Origin: Acinetobacter sp. ASP199
GTDB lineage: Bacteria > Pseudomonadota > Gammaproteobacteria > Pseudomonadales > Moraxellaceae
Reading direction: 5' to 3'
NCBI RefSeq assembly: GCF_022700675.1
Contig: NZ_CP062182.1
Span: 1,612,001 to 1,676,000 of the forward strand
Length of the DNA stretch: 64,000 bases
The notes below the pieces were generated by a model. It made no database searches. It had not been told where the DNA came from and saw only the letters and a list, made by a program, of their open reading frames with translations. The position numbers and the translations under genes were made by a program. Below are positions 16,275 through 25,654 of the stretch, one piece after another. Within the stretch, counting starts at the first letter, position 1, and each line of letters opens with the position of its first letter.

Positions 16275-17522
16275 CTACCCTACAGGATAGGCTTGAGCCA
16301 CCTGCTGACTGATCATTGCTGCTGTCGCTGCAGAGAGTGTCCAGCCCAAATGTCCATGACCGGTATTATAAAACACCCGCTTGCCTTTCCCTTGGCGTAC
16401 GACTGGCATCATATTCGGCATCATTGGCCGTAATCCTGTCCAGGGAATCACATGTTCTGTAGAAATATCGAAATTACGATGCGTCCAGTCAATTAAAGGT
16501 TGAATCCTGTCGGCACGAATGTCGCGGTTATAACCATTAAACTCTGCTGTGCCGGCAATGCGTAATCTGTCTTTACCCAGTCGGGACAGTACAATTTTAG
16601 TACTTTCATCCAGCAGGCTGACCCACGGTGCATTTTGCTGACTTTGCTCATCATTGAGCTGTACAGTAATGGAATATCCTTTTACCGGATAGACATTCAC
16701 CCGATCGCCCAGCAGATAGGAAAGTTGATAACTGCCCACACCGGCACAGACCACAATCGCATCAGCTTGCAGTTCCAGTCGTTCTTGCGGATTGGCATTG
16801 GTATTTTCACTGCTCGGCATACAGCTTATCCGAATATAGTCATCCTTCTGCTCTACTGCCTGTACATTCTGACCAAACAGAAAAAGTGCACCTTCGTCTG
16901 CACAAGCTTTGGCTAGACCCGTAGTGAATTTATGAATATCCCCGGTAGCATCACTACGGCTAAAGAAACTGGCATAATAATCACCGGTTAAAGCGGGTTC
17001 GATCTGTTTAATTTCTTCATTGGAAATCGCATTGCGTTCCAGCCCGCCACTACAAAGCAAATCATTGACTTTCATTGCGACCTTATAATCCTGCTCGGTA
17101 TGATAAAAATGCAGAATTCCCCTTTTTTCCAGATCGAATTCGATCTGTTCTGTTTCAGCAATTTCAAATAGACGTTTACGGGCCAATAAGGCCATTTTTA
17201 CCGTTTCCCGGGTATTGGTTTCATAGTGGCGGATGTGCCCCATAAATTCCATCAGCCAGCTATATTTATGCATACTAAAAGACGGGTTGAGCAATAATGG
17301 GGCTGTTTTTTGCGACATCCATTTCAGGCCTTTGAGTACCGTCGCTTTCTGATTCCAGACTTCAGCATTACAGGCAGAAAGTTGTCCGCCATTGGCATAG
17401 GAGGTTTCCATTGCAGGGTAAAGATGCTGATCTACTACAGTGACCTGATAACCTAATAAAGCCAGTTCATAAGCCGTAGTTACACCGGTAATCCCGGCGC
17501 CAATGACGATCACATGACGCAT
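16275..17522 (-). CDS. dadA: D-amino acid dehydrogenase (FAD-dependent, DadA family)
   Basis: A 415-aa DAO-fold flavoprotein with GAGITG (8-13) in the FAD-binding N-terminus, and the C-terminal NTGHGHLGWTLSAATA segment typical of DadA. It should oxidise D-amino acids to keto acids and pass electrons to the respiratory chain. Start ATG 17522 is preferred over 17528, because AAGGAG directly touches the earlier ATG and is six bases from the later one. A tandem glycine riboswitch fills the leader, so glycine controls expression. That suggests glycine or a glycine-derived amino acid is a relevant substrate. The alternative is a glycine oxidase-like role. Confidence 0.88.
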   Translation of the reverse strand: MRHVIVIGAGITGVTTAYELALLGYQVTVVDQHLYPAMETSYANGGQLSACNAEVWNQKATVLKGLKWMSQKTAPLLLNPSFSMHKYSWLMEFMGHIRHYETNTRETVKMALLARKRLFEIAETEQIEFDLEKRGILHFYHTEQDYKVAMKVNDLLCSGGLERNAISNEEIKQIEPALTGDYYASFFSRSDATGDIHKFTTGLAKACADEGALFLFGQNVQAVEQKDDYIRISCMPSSENTNANPQERLELQADAIVVCAGVGSYQLSYLLGDRVNVYPVKGYSITVQLNDEQSQQNAPWVSLLDESTKIVLSRLGKDRLRIAGTAEFNGYNRDIRADRIQPLIDWTHRNFDISTEHVIPWTGLRPMMPNMMPVVRQGKGKRVFYNTGHGHLGWTLSAATAAMISQQVAQAYPVG

Positions 17523-17556
17523 AGACATCTCCTTTTTATTATGATGTCCGCCCCAT

Positions 17557-17732
17557 CTGTCATTTTTACCTGAGAGCTTTGATTTCAGTATTGGAGATCA
17601 ATACCTTAACCTTCCCCTTCGGTGAGTGATTCAACACTTCTCTCCAGAGTTTTGCATTATTACAGTCCTTCTGCCTGAGAGTTTCCGGGGTCGTTGCTCC
17701 TTCGGCGAATGCAGGTGCATTTCTCTCCTGCA
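17557..17732 (-). promoter_or_regulatory. Tandem glycine riboswitch upstream of dadA
   Basis: Read on the minus strand, two aptamers follow each other. The first (17732 to about 17655) has GGAGAG, CGCCGAAGGAGCAA and CTCTCAGGCA. The second (about 17650 to 17557) has CTCTGGAGAG, CACCGAAGGGG, CTCTCAGGT and ends in GACAG. These are the conserved elements of the glycine aptamer, and the two-aptamer layout is typical. It ends about 35 bases before the dadA start. No clear terminator stem was found in the expression platform, so control at translation initiation or activation is possible. Confidence 0.93.
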
Positions 17733-17974
17733 ATAATGTGCATATGTATTGTTTTGCGATTCATATACCATGCTATAGAGCTTAATAAAAAATTACTGTG
17801 CAAAGTTGTAAAGATACAGTAATTAGCAAGGCATTCATTATCCTCGTTTAGCTGTCAATCGAGATCTACGGTTTAGATATTTGATTAGGTAAGTGGAGAT
17901 AAAACCATCAGACAAGAATTTCAATTTGCTTAGGCTATTTTGAGTGAAGAATTTCTCTTTTCGATTCTTTCGAC

Positions 17975-18883
17975 TCAGATTATAAAAGTTAGCAATAATG
18001 GCAAAGTCAAACCTGCCACTACGGTTTGCACACTAATCACTTTGGCCATTAGCTCACTGTCCCCACCCAAAACTTTGGTTAATACATAGGAAGCGGACGC
18101 TGTTGGTAATGCAAAAAACAGTACCAGCACTTGAGTAGTCAGTGTTGAAATTCCCAGCATCTTGCATACACCCAAGCCTAGCAGTGGCATGAGGATCATA
18201 CGCCCACTTGTGTTCCAGACAATGCGCCATAAATCCAGATTAATTTGCCCAAACTTTAATGCTGCACCGACACACATCAAACCTAGCGGCAAACTGCATG
18301 CTGCCATCTGTTTCAGCAACTGGTTCATGCCTTGCCATATCACCAATCCAGACAGATTATAAAGCCCACCCAGCAAACAGCCTAAAATCAGCGGATTTTT
18401 CGCAAGAGATATGAAAATTTTTCCAAACTGCATATCGGCTGGTCTGGTAAATGCCAGTACAGAAATGATATTTACGGTGGGAATAAAGAACACCATGATG
18501 ACGGCAAATACTGTCATGCCTGCCTGACCAAATAAGGCACTGACCGCCGCAATCCCGATATAAGTATTAAACCGCAAGATACTTTGGACATAGACCCCAA
18601 ATCGGGCAAAGTTAATCTGGTATATCGCTTTTAAGCTATACAATACTGCACAAACCAGCACAGTAATGATTGAAATAACCAGCACCACATCCTGAATAAT
18701 ATCGATCTTAATCTGGGCAGTTGCCAGATTCAGGAATAGCATGATTGGAAATAGCACATAGTAGTTTAGCTTTTCTGCTCCACGCCAAAATCCATCTTCC
18801 AACCATTTCTTTTGTTTTAATCCATAGCCTAATGTAATTAAGGTAATTAGTGGAAACAGTACGCTGAAGATAGTATGAAGCAT
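17975..18883 (-). CDS. AEC family transporter (auxin efflux carrier type)
   Basis: A 302-aa protein with about ten hydrophobic segments. It begins MLHTIFSVLFPLITLITLGYG, as AEC permeases do, and ends with the family's ALPTASASYVLTKVLGGD and a last membrane helix. The frame can be extended to a TTG at 18925, but ATG 18883 gives the normal family N-terminus. Members export organic anions such as malonate or malate. The substrate is unknown here. It lies upstream of the dadA riboswitch on the same strand but is probably a separate unit. Confidence 0.87.
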   Translation of the reverse strand: MLHTIFSVLFPLITLITLGYGLKQKKWLEDGFWRGAEKLNYYVLFPIMLFLNLATAQIKIDIIQDVVLVISIITVLVCAVLYSLKAIYQINFARFGVYVQSILRFNTYIGIAAVSALFGQAGMTVFAVIMVFFIPTVNIISVLAFTRPADMQFGKIFISLAKNPLILGCLLGGLYNLSGLVIWQGMNQLLKQMAACSLPLGLMCVGAALKFGQINLDLWRIVWNTSGRMILMPLLGLGVCKMLGISTLTTQVLVLFFALPTASASYVLTKVLGGDSELMAKVISVQTVVAGLTLPLLLTFII

Positions 18884-19147
18884 TGAGCAACTCGTGATAT
18901 ACGGTTTTAAGGCAATCGGACCCAACTGCCTATCAATGATTAAGGATACAACACCTTACTGCTAGCGACTAAAAAATATTGGAAAAATCAACGGGCAATT
19001 TATGTTGATACGTTGACCTGACACAATCTGATATTCATGTGTCCAGCCTTGATTGGATCGATAAGCTGTATTGATCAGCTAGATAATTCTGGTTATCTAG
19101 AGTTTATGCCAAGCGAATGTTGTTATTTTTCACGCTTTGAAAATAAA

Positions 19148-19173
19148 AAAGTCAGACCGAAGTCTGACTTTTA
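19148..19173 (-). terminator. Terminator of aroC
   Basis: A perfect stem AAAAGTCAGAC/GTCTGACTTTT with loop CGAA lies 27 bases after the aroC stop. Bases 18884-19147 hold the AEC gene's upstream region and no gene. Confidence 0.92.
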
Positions 19174-19200
19174 TTAGATTCACTTCAGATGAAAAGCGAC

Positions 19201-20295
19201 TTATTTGGGTTCAATCGGTGCAAATGGCGCAACCACATCCGCATTTTGTGCACGATGACGCATAAAGTGATCCATTAATACAATCGCCAGCATCGCTTCA
19301 GCAATCGGGGTCGCACGTACACCAACACAAGGATCATGACGGCCTTTGGTCAACACGTCAGTATCTTCACGGTTAATGGTAATGGTTTTACCCGGTGTGG
19401 TAATTGAAGCTGTAGGTTTCAAAGCAATTGAGACACGAATGTCCTGACCACTTGAAATACCACCCAAAATACCACCAGCATGGTTCGCCAGGAAACCATC
19501 AGTCGTCAGTTCATCACGGGTTTCATGACCGAACTGCTCAGCTACGCCAAAACCATCGCCAATTTCCACACCTTTCACGGCGTTAATTGACATCATGGCA
19601 TGAGCAATATCAGCATCCAGACGATCAAATACTGGCTCACCCCAGCCCACTGGCACTTTAGATGCAATGATTTCGAGTTTTGCACCACAACTTGTCCCTT
19701 GTTCGCGAAGGGATGTTACCAGCGCTTCAAAACGTGGCACAGCATCGACATCACCACAGAAGAATGGATTATTCGGAACTTCATTCCAGTCCAGTTTCTC
19801 TGCTTTTTCAGTACCAATTTGTGTGACATGACCACGGATTTCGATACCAAATTTTTCCAACAGGAACTTCTTGGCAATTGCGCCCGCAGCTACACGCATT
19901 GCAGTTTCGCGCGCACTTGAACGGCCACCACCACGATAGTCACGGAAACCATACTTTTGGGTATAGGTATAGTCGGCATGACCTGGACGGAAAGTCTGCG
20001 CAATATTGCCATAGTCTTTCGATTTCTGGTCGGTATTGCGAATTAAAAGACCGATTGAAGTGCCGGTAGTTTTACCCTCAAACACACCAGAAATAATTTC
20101 CACTTCATCCGGTTCTTTTCGCTGTGTTGCAAACTTTGATGTACCCGGCTTACGACGATCCAGATCCTTTTGCAAATCCGCTTCAGACAGTTCAATTCCT
20201 GGTGGAACCCCATCCACGATAGCCATCAGGCCAACACCATGAGATTCACCACAAGTCGTTACACGGAAGAGTTGCCCTATACTATTACCTGCCAT
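19201..20295 (-). CDS. aroC: Chorismate synthase
   Basis: A 364-aa enzyme that turns 5-enolpyruvylshikimate 3-phosphate into chorismate and needs reduced FMN. The N-terminus ([18 protein letters not shown]) and internal segments [13 protein letters not shown] and [12 protein letters not shown] are diagnostic. Length is normal. It is 12 bases downstream of prmB on the same strand, so the two form one transcript ending at the terminator near 19160. Confidence 0.97.
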   Translation of the reverse strand: MAGNSIGQLFRVTTCGESHGVGLMAIVDGVPPGIELSEADLQKDLDRRKPGTSKFATQRKEPDEVEIISGVFEGKTTGTSIGLLIRNTDQKSKDYGNIAQTFRPGHADYTYTQKYGFRDYRGGGRSSARETAMRVAAGAIAKKFLLEKFGIEIRGHVTQIGTEKAEKLDWNEVPNNPFFCGDVDAVPRFEALVTSLREQGTSCGAKLEIIASKVPVGWGEPVFDRLDADIAHAMMSINAVKGVEIGDGFGVAEQFGHETRDELTTDGFLANHAGGILGGISSGQDIRVSIALKPTASITTPGKTITINREDTDVLTKGRHDPCVGVRATPIAEAMLAIVLMDHFMRHRAQNADVVAPFAPIEPK

Positions 20296-20307
20296 GTCAA
20301 CGACTCC

Positions 20308-21318
20308 TTATGAATTAATAGATTGAATAAATAAATCGCGGTATTGACGGCATTGCGCTGCAGTCAATGCGAAGATGCCTGAACCACCACGCTGGAATTG
20401 CAACCAGTGGAAATCGACTTTATTGAAGTTTTGCTTCATCGCCCATTCAGAGTTACCTACTTCAACTACAATCAGACCGTCTTCAGTCAGGTAATCCGCT
20501 GCTTGAGCCAGCATTTTACGTACCAGATCCAGACCATCCTGACCTGCAGCCAATGCCATTTCAGGTTCGTGATGGAATTCGTCTGGTAAATCGGCCATGT
20601 CTTCTGCATCCACATACGGCGGATTAGATACGATCAGGTCATACTGATTTTCAGCAGGAATTTTTGCGAACAGATCTGATTCAAGCAATGCAATTTGGTA
20701 TTGCTTGTTATGGTGTTCACAGTTGATCTGCGCCACTTCCAGTGCATCTTTGGACAGGTCAGTTGCATCCACTTCAGAATCTGGGAAAGCGTATGCCAAT
20801 GCAATCGCGATACAGCCTGAACCGGTACACATATCCAGAATACGTTGTGGTGTTTTTGGATTCGGATTTTCTGGCAGGTTATTTACCGCTGCGCCCATTT
20901 CACCATTTTCGCCCAGGCAATACGGCGCAAAACGGTTTTCAATCAGCTCAACGATTGGTGAACGCGGAATCAATACACGCTCATCCACATAGAATGGTTT
21001 ACCGAAGAAATAAGCCAGATTTAATAGATAAGACGTCGGCATTCTTTCATTGATACGACGTCCCAATAGATTCAAAAACTCTTCTTTTTCGCTCGGAAGC
21101 AGTTTTGAATCGAGAATTTCTGCATCAGCATTCCAGTCCAGAGAAAGTGTTTGTAAAACCAGTGCTGAACTTTCAGCAAAATAATCTTCTGTGCCTTGGC
21201 CCAAGTGCGCATCGTATTGACGTAATGCTGTAACACCAAAGCGAATAAAATCACGAATGGTTGTTAGATTTTCAGCGGCTTCCTGCAAATGTTCAGGGCT
21301 AATAGTCGGTCGATCCAC
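20308..21318 (-). CDS. prmB: Ribosomal protein L3 N5-glutamine methyltransferase
   Basis: A 336-aa SAM-dependent methyltransferase of the HemK/PrmB type that methylates a glutamine in ribosomal protein L3. The SAM loop DMCTGSGCI is at 162-170 and the catalytic NPPY at 232-235. The long N-terminal helical domain and length favour PrmB over PrmC. The start is GTG at 21318 with GGAG about nine bases upstream. AAGGCGT and ACGCCTT flank the leader at about 21319-21353 and could pair. It is co-transcribed with aroC. Confidence 0.92.
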   Translation of the reverse strand: MDRPTISPEHLQEAAENLTTIRDFIRFGVTALRQYDAHLGQGTEDYFAESSALVLQTLSLDWNADAEILDSKLLPSEKEEFLNLLGRRINERMPTSYLLNLAYFFGKPFYVDERVLIPRSPIVELIENRFAPYCLGENGEMGAAVNNLPENPNPKTPQRILDMCTGSGCIAIALAYAFPDSEVDATDLSKDALEVAQINCEHHNKQYQIALLESDLFAKIPAENQYDLIVSNPPYVDAEDMADLPDEFHHEPEMALAAGQDGLDLVRKMLAQAADYLTEDGLIVVEVGNSEWAMKQNFNKVDFHWLQFQRGGSGIFALTAAQCRQYRDLFIQSINS

Positions 21319-21618
21319 TTAAGGCGTCTCCAGAGGTCATATTTTAAAACGCCTTATGATACCTTGTTTCGCCTGCTTTTATAATGCTAAAACCATGAAA
21401 AATACGAAAACAGCACGACTTAGCCCTTGCCAAAACTGATGTTAGCGAACTTGTCTTTAAGGATTAAATTCCAAGGGAATGGGTCAGTTTGACTCAGATT
21501 CGAATACTGCATTTTTTGGAGATAAGCAGACTTTTTAAATATAAGGTAATTGAGCAGACCACTGCCTAGCTCATTAGTTTATCCAGCCTTAACAACTATC
21601 AAACCTTCTTCACAATAA

Positions 21619-21654
21619 AAAAGCATAACAAGCTGAGATGCCTGTTATGCTTTT
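21619..21654 (-). terminator. Terminator of the LprI-like gene
   Basis: The stem AAAAGCATAACA/TGTTATGCTTTT with a 12-base loop and a T-run lies 17 bases after the stop of the 21672-22055 gene. Bases 21354-21618 show no gene. Confidence 0.88.
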
Positions 21655-21671
21655 GGATATCAATTAGATTC

Positions 21672-22055
21672 TTAACGTTTTCCGCCAAAAGAACGTGACT
21701 GATAATAATTGGACTGCTCAATGACCATTGCCAGTGCACATTGCCCTTGCTGAATTTTGGTGTAGTTTCCAGCGCGGATACGACCACATTGCTTGTCCAG
21801 TCTAGATTCAAACAAGGCATGCTGGTTTTTTACTACAGCCGCATTATTTGCGTTTAATTTAAGATAATTTTTATAGCTTTTTTTCAGGATTTTAGTCTGT
21901 CCTTTTAATTCCTTGGCAATACATTTTTCAGTCTTACTACGGTCACCATAGGTGAACTTCATACATTGTGAATATTCCCTGGAATAATCCTGAGCTGCCT
22001 GTGTATGGACAGCTGTGCCCGCCAGAACGACAGTTAATAACCATGCAAAACGCAT
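21672..22055 (-). CDS. Small secreted protein, LprI/DUF1311-like
   Basis: A 127-aa protein with a signal peptide (MRFAWLLTVVLAGTAVHTQA). The mature part has cysteines spaced as in the lysozyme-inhibitor LprI N-terminal module: C near the start of the domain, a basic helical middle (KKSYKNYLKLN), then LDKQCGRIRAG and QGQCALAMVIEQSN. LprI-type proteins act in the periplasm. Inhibition of lysozyme has not been shown for this subgroup, so the role is open. It is a single gene with its own terminator. Confidence 0.75.
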   Translation of the reverse strand: MRFAWLLTVVLAGTAVHTQAAQDYSREYSQCMKFTYGDRSKTEKCIAKELKGQTKILKKSYKNYLKLNANNAAVVKNQHALFESRLDKQCGRIRAGNYTKIQQGQCALAMVIEQSNYYQSRSFGGKR

Positions 22056-22254
22056 ACATTCCCCTTTGCCAATTTGGCATGATGCTTACAATCGCAATCA
22101 TCAATTTTGTTGTAAATTATATTCTGATACTACCTGAGTCCAATGAAAATTCCTATTCCTTTATAAGCATGGATTTTGCGCAAATAAGCAATTGAAACTC
22201 TCAAAATTGCCTCCATTATATAGCGAAGATAAACAAGTAAACGAGTTGAGTGTT

Positions 22255-22563
22255 ATGAGCTACAAGCATAACAACCTGATGGCCATGCGCCTGAGTTATT
22301 GGAATGATGTACAGTCTCATAACGTGCAGCAGGAAAAGGTATTTTTGCAAGAATTATTGATTCAGCAAGGTGTTTTTAATCAAGCCACACTGGAAGATGC
22401 CCGCTATCTGTTTTTTAGTTTGCCAAGTATTGTGATTGTTAAAGGTTATGCGCTAGGCTTTCAACATGAATCCGTAATTACATTGATTCAACAGCACATT
22501 CAAACAAATATCCAACAGTTGCAACAAAGAACTGAATTAAAAATTCAATTTCAGATGCCATAA
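22255..22563 (+). CDS. Conserved hypothetical protein, 102 aa
   Basis: A small soluble protein with no signal peptide, membrane segment or known motif. The frame extends upstream to a TTG at 22192, but ATG 22255 is preceded by a GAG-type weak ribosome binding site and gives a compact protein. It contains a hydrophobic strand (SIVIVKGYALGF) between polar helices. The gene sits in the gap between a divergent secreted protein and the UbiB-like kinase. Function unknown. Confidence 0.65.
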   Translation: MSYKHNNLMAMRLSYWNDVQSHNVQQEKVFLQELLIQQGVFNQATLEDARYLFFSLPSIVIVKGYALGFQHESVITLIQQHIQTNIQQLQQRTELKIQFQMP

Positions 22564-22710
22564 TGCCTTGGCTAATATCAATACAGGTCATCGAACCAGA
22601 TCATGTTCAGCGTAAATTCAATCTGTTAAAACTTTTTTAATACGTGAAGACAGGTTAATATCCGCTACAATGATTTATTCTGCTATATGCTGGGAAAGGA
22701 TTTATTCTAC

Positions 22711-24084
22711 ATGTCAGATCAGAACGATAAGCTCAAACAACTGAAAACCTCATCTATGGATCGACGCTTATCGATCGCCAAGGCATCCCTACTTGCAGGT
22801 ACCCGCTGGGCAGCATCAAATGCGACTTCGATGTTCTCGAGCGAAGAAGAAAAAGAGAAAAAACGCAAAAAAGCCATGAAAGAACAAGCGGATTATCTGG
22901 TTGCAGAAATCGGCAAGTTGAAAGGTTCTATCGTCAAGATTGGCCAGATGATGGCACTCTATGGCGAACATTTTCTGCCTGAAGAAATCACTCAGGCACT
23001 GAATACTTTAAATAACAAGACTGTAGCCCTTGCTTGGCCTGCAATTAAAGCCCAATTACAAGCGCAGCTTGGTTCAAAACTTGATGATTTAACCATTGAT
23101 CATGAACCTTTAGGTACAGCCTCACTGGCTCAGGTACATCGTGCCAAACGCAAGTCGGATGGACTGGAACTGGTACTGAAAATCCAGTATCCAGGTGTTG
23201 CAGAAGCGATTGACTCAGATATGAGCCTGTTTAAGAACATGCTCAAACTGACCCGTATGGTGCCGCAAACCCGTGAATTTGATCAGTGGTTTGATGAAGT
23301 TCGCGAAATGATGCATCGTGAAGTGGATTACAAGATTGAAGCTGCGACGACCCGTCGTTTCTGTCAACGTCTGCAAGATGATCCACGCTATATCGTACCG
23401 ACCATCATTGATAATTACTCGACCGACCGCGTACTCTGTATGACCTATGAGCGTGGTGTGCCCATCAATAGTCCGGTCATGCTGTCGCTACCACAGGAAC
23501 GTCGCAATAAACTCGGTGAAGCTTCTTTGGAAATTGCAGTACGTGAGATTTTCGAATGGGGTGAAATGCAGACTGACCCGAACTTTGGTAACTATCTGGT
23601 GCGCTTAGGCAATGGTGACGATGCACAGGATAAAATTGTCCTGCTCGACTTCGGTGCAATCCGTCAGTTTGACCAGCATCTACTCAATGTGGCACGTAAT
23701 CTGATTCAAGCGGGTTATCATCATGATTCAGATATGATGGTCAAAGCCATGACTGGTTATGAATTCTTTGACTCGATTCCACAAAGCATCAAACCGGATA
23801 TGGCCAAAGTTTTCTTGCTGGCAACTGAAGCATTTAGCTCGCCAATGAACAATAAAGAACTGCCAGCTGGTGTAATGGATGCTCAGGATCGCTATGACTG
23901 GAAAAAGAGCCAGTTACATAGCCGTGTCATGCAACAAGCCTCTAAATCGATGGCATCACGTTATTTCAGCGTACCACCCAAAGAGTTCATGTTTATCAGC
24001 CGTAAATTTATTGGTGCCTATACCTTTATGACAGTCATTGATGCCAAAACCAATGTGCGTGCCATGATCAAGAAGCATCTCTAA
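22711..24084 (+). CDS. ABC1/UbiB-family atypical kinase
   Basis: A 457-aa member of the ABC1 (AarF/UbiB/COQ8) family. The signature KIGQ motif is at 76-79, the Ala-rich loop GTASLAQVH at 135-143, the ATP-binding Lys in LVLKIQYPG near 157, and the metal-binding LDFGAIRQFD in the C-terminal half. There is no C-terminal membrane anchor as in UbiB proper, and ubiE/ubiJ are not adjacent. It may therefore be a paralogue with a lipid-related ATPase role. Start 22711 has AAGGA ten bases upstream; the ATG at 22687 has none. Confidence 0.87.
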   Translation: MSDQNDKLKQLKTSSMDRRLSIAKASLLAGTRWAASNATSMFSSEEEKEKKRKKAMKEQADYLVAEIGKLKGSIVKIGQMMALYGEHFLPEEITQALNTLNNKTVALAWPAIKAQLQAQLGSKLDDLTIDHEPLGTASLAQVHRAKRKSDGLELVLKIQYPGVAEAIDSDMSLFKNMLKLTRMVPQTREFDQWFDEVREMMHREVDYKIEAATTRRFCQRLQDDPRYIVPTIIDNYSTDRVLCMTYERGVPINSPVMLSLPQERRNKLGEASLEIAVREIFEWGEMQTDPNFGNYLVRLGNGDDAQDKIVLLDFGAIRQFDQHLLNVARNLIQAGYHHDSDMMVKAMTGYEFFDSIPQSIKPDMAKVFLLATEAFSSPMNNKELPAGVMDAQDRYDWKKSQLHSRVMQQASKSMASRYFSVPPKEFMFISRKFIGAYTFMTVIDAKTNVRAMIKKHL

Positions 24085-24107
24085 ATATGATCAAGTGATA
24101 CCTTGAG

Positions 24108-24145
24108 TTGACCCTGTTGATTTCTGTCATCCGGGTCAATTTTTT
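24108..24145 (+). terminator. Terminator after the UbiB-like gene
   Basis: The stem TTGACCC/GGGTCAA, with an 18-base loop, is followed by TTTTTT about 25 bases after the stop codon. Confidence 0.75.
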
Positions 24146-24330
24146 GCATTTTAGTATTTTTTAATTATATAAATTTATCAATAATTTCATTAGGTTGGTA
24201 TTAACCTTAATAAAATCGTTTTACTTAATTATTGTCACCCATTCATGTCATTCCTGACATGGTTTTTTATCAGACAACCTGTCAGCATAATTCTGAAAAT
24301 ACCTAAAACATTTATAACAGGATAATGATA

Positions 24331-25626
24331 ATGAGCAATATGGTGAATAAGGCCCAAGGAGTTGGCTTATCCATACTGACTAAAATTGCAGGCAGTGAGC
24401 TGCTGGATCAGTTTAAGCTACGCAAATTCGTTGAAAAATCTCTTTATCAAAGCTCTAAGGCAGGTTTTAAGACCCTAAGCCAGACGCAAAAGCTGCTGAA
24501 ATCAGGACAAAAAATAAAAAAACAACGTTTGCCAAGTCAGAGTAAATCCCTGTTTGATCTCAGCCTGACTCAAGAACAGCAGATGACCGTAGATGCGATG
24601 CAGCAGTTCTCCACCGAAGTACTTTATCCACTTGCTCACGATGCAGATCACACTGAAACCTTCCCAGAAGTTCTGTGGCAACACAGTATCGATTTAGGCC
24701 TTAACTTCTATGCCTTGCCTGAGTCCTTAGGTGGTGTAGCGACTGAAAAGAATATTGTGAGTAATGTGCTGATTGCCGAACATCTGGCTAAAGGAGACTT
24801 CAGTCTGACTGCTGGCCTGCTCTCAACCTTTAGTGTGATCAATGCCCTGACCCAATGGGGTTCAGAACAGATCCAATCTGACTACCTGCCTTCTTTCGCG
24901 AGTGATGCTGGTATTCGGGCAACATTTGCAACTCAGGAAAATACCCCTGCTTTAAATCCTTTTACGCTAAAAACCCAAGCCACGCCACATCAGGATCATT
25001 ATCTGATTCAGGGTGAAAAAACACTGGTCTTGCTCGCAGCCACTGCAGACGTCTATCTGGTCAGTGCCATGCTCAATGGTCAGCCGGATGTATTTTTGGT
25101 GCAACGTGATCCAAGTATCAGCATTCAAAAGTCAGCTGCGATGGGTCTTAAAGCAAATGAAACTGCGACACTGCATTTCGACAATACCCCAGCCCAACGT
25201 CTCGGTGATGAAGACTTTGATTACGCCGCTTTTATCGATCTGGGTAATCTGATGTGGTGTGCCATGGCTGTCGGCACCTGCGAGGCTGTCAAGAAATACT
25301 GTATTCAATATGCAAATGAACGTACGGCTTTTGGCGAACCAATTTCACATCGTCAAGGGGTTGCTTTCATGATTGCCGATATGGCAATTGAAACAGATGC
25401 TATGCGTATGCTGGTGCTGAACGCTGCCAGTCTTGCAGAAGCAGGTAAGCCTTTCCATCGTGAGGCCTATCTGGCCCGTATTCTCTGCGCAGAAAAATCA
25501 ATGAAGATTGGGACTGATGGCGTGCAAATCCTGGGTGGACATGGCTATACCCGTGAACATCCTGTGGAACGCTGGTATCGTGACTTACGCGCAACTGCTG
25601 TCATTCAAAGTGGGCTACATGCCTGA
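24331..25626 (+). CDS. Acyl-CoA dehydrogenase family protein
   Basis: A 431-aa flavoprotein with an N-terminal extension of about 75 residues rich in Lys and Gln before the acyl-CoA dehydrogenase fold. The C-terminal segment carries RTAFGEPISHRQGV and QILGGHGYTREHPVERWYRDLR, typical of family members. The middle beta-domain is less conserved (ATQENTPALNPF). Start 24331 is preferred, being eight bases from AGGA. It is followed 28 bases later by a second dehydrogenase gene, so the pair probably forms an operon acting in fatty acid or alkane-derived acyl-CoA oxidation. Confidence 0.87.
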   Translation: MSNMVNKAQGVGLSILTKIAGSELLDQFKLRKFVEKSLYQSSKAGFKTLSQTQKLLKSGQKIKKQRLPSQSKSLFDLSLTQEQQMTVDAMQQFSTEVLYPLAHDADHTETFPEVLWQHSIDLGLNFYALPESLGGVATEKNIVSNVLIAEHLAKGDFSLTAGLLSTFSVINALTQWGSEQIQSDYLPSFASDAGIRATFATQENTPALNPFTLKTQATPHQDHYLIQGEKTLVLLAATADVYLVSAMLNGQPDVFLVQRDPSISIQKSAAMGLKANETATLHFDNTPAQRLGDEDFDYAAFIDLGNLMWCAMAVGTCEAVKKYCIQYANERTAFGEPISHRQGVAFMIADMAIETDAMRMLVLNAASLAEAGKPFHREAYLARILCAEKSMKIGTDGVQILGGHGYTREHPVERWYRDLRATAVIQSGLHA

Positions 25627-25654
25627 TCATTGACATGAATATGGAATAATTATA

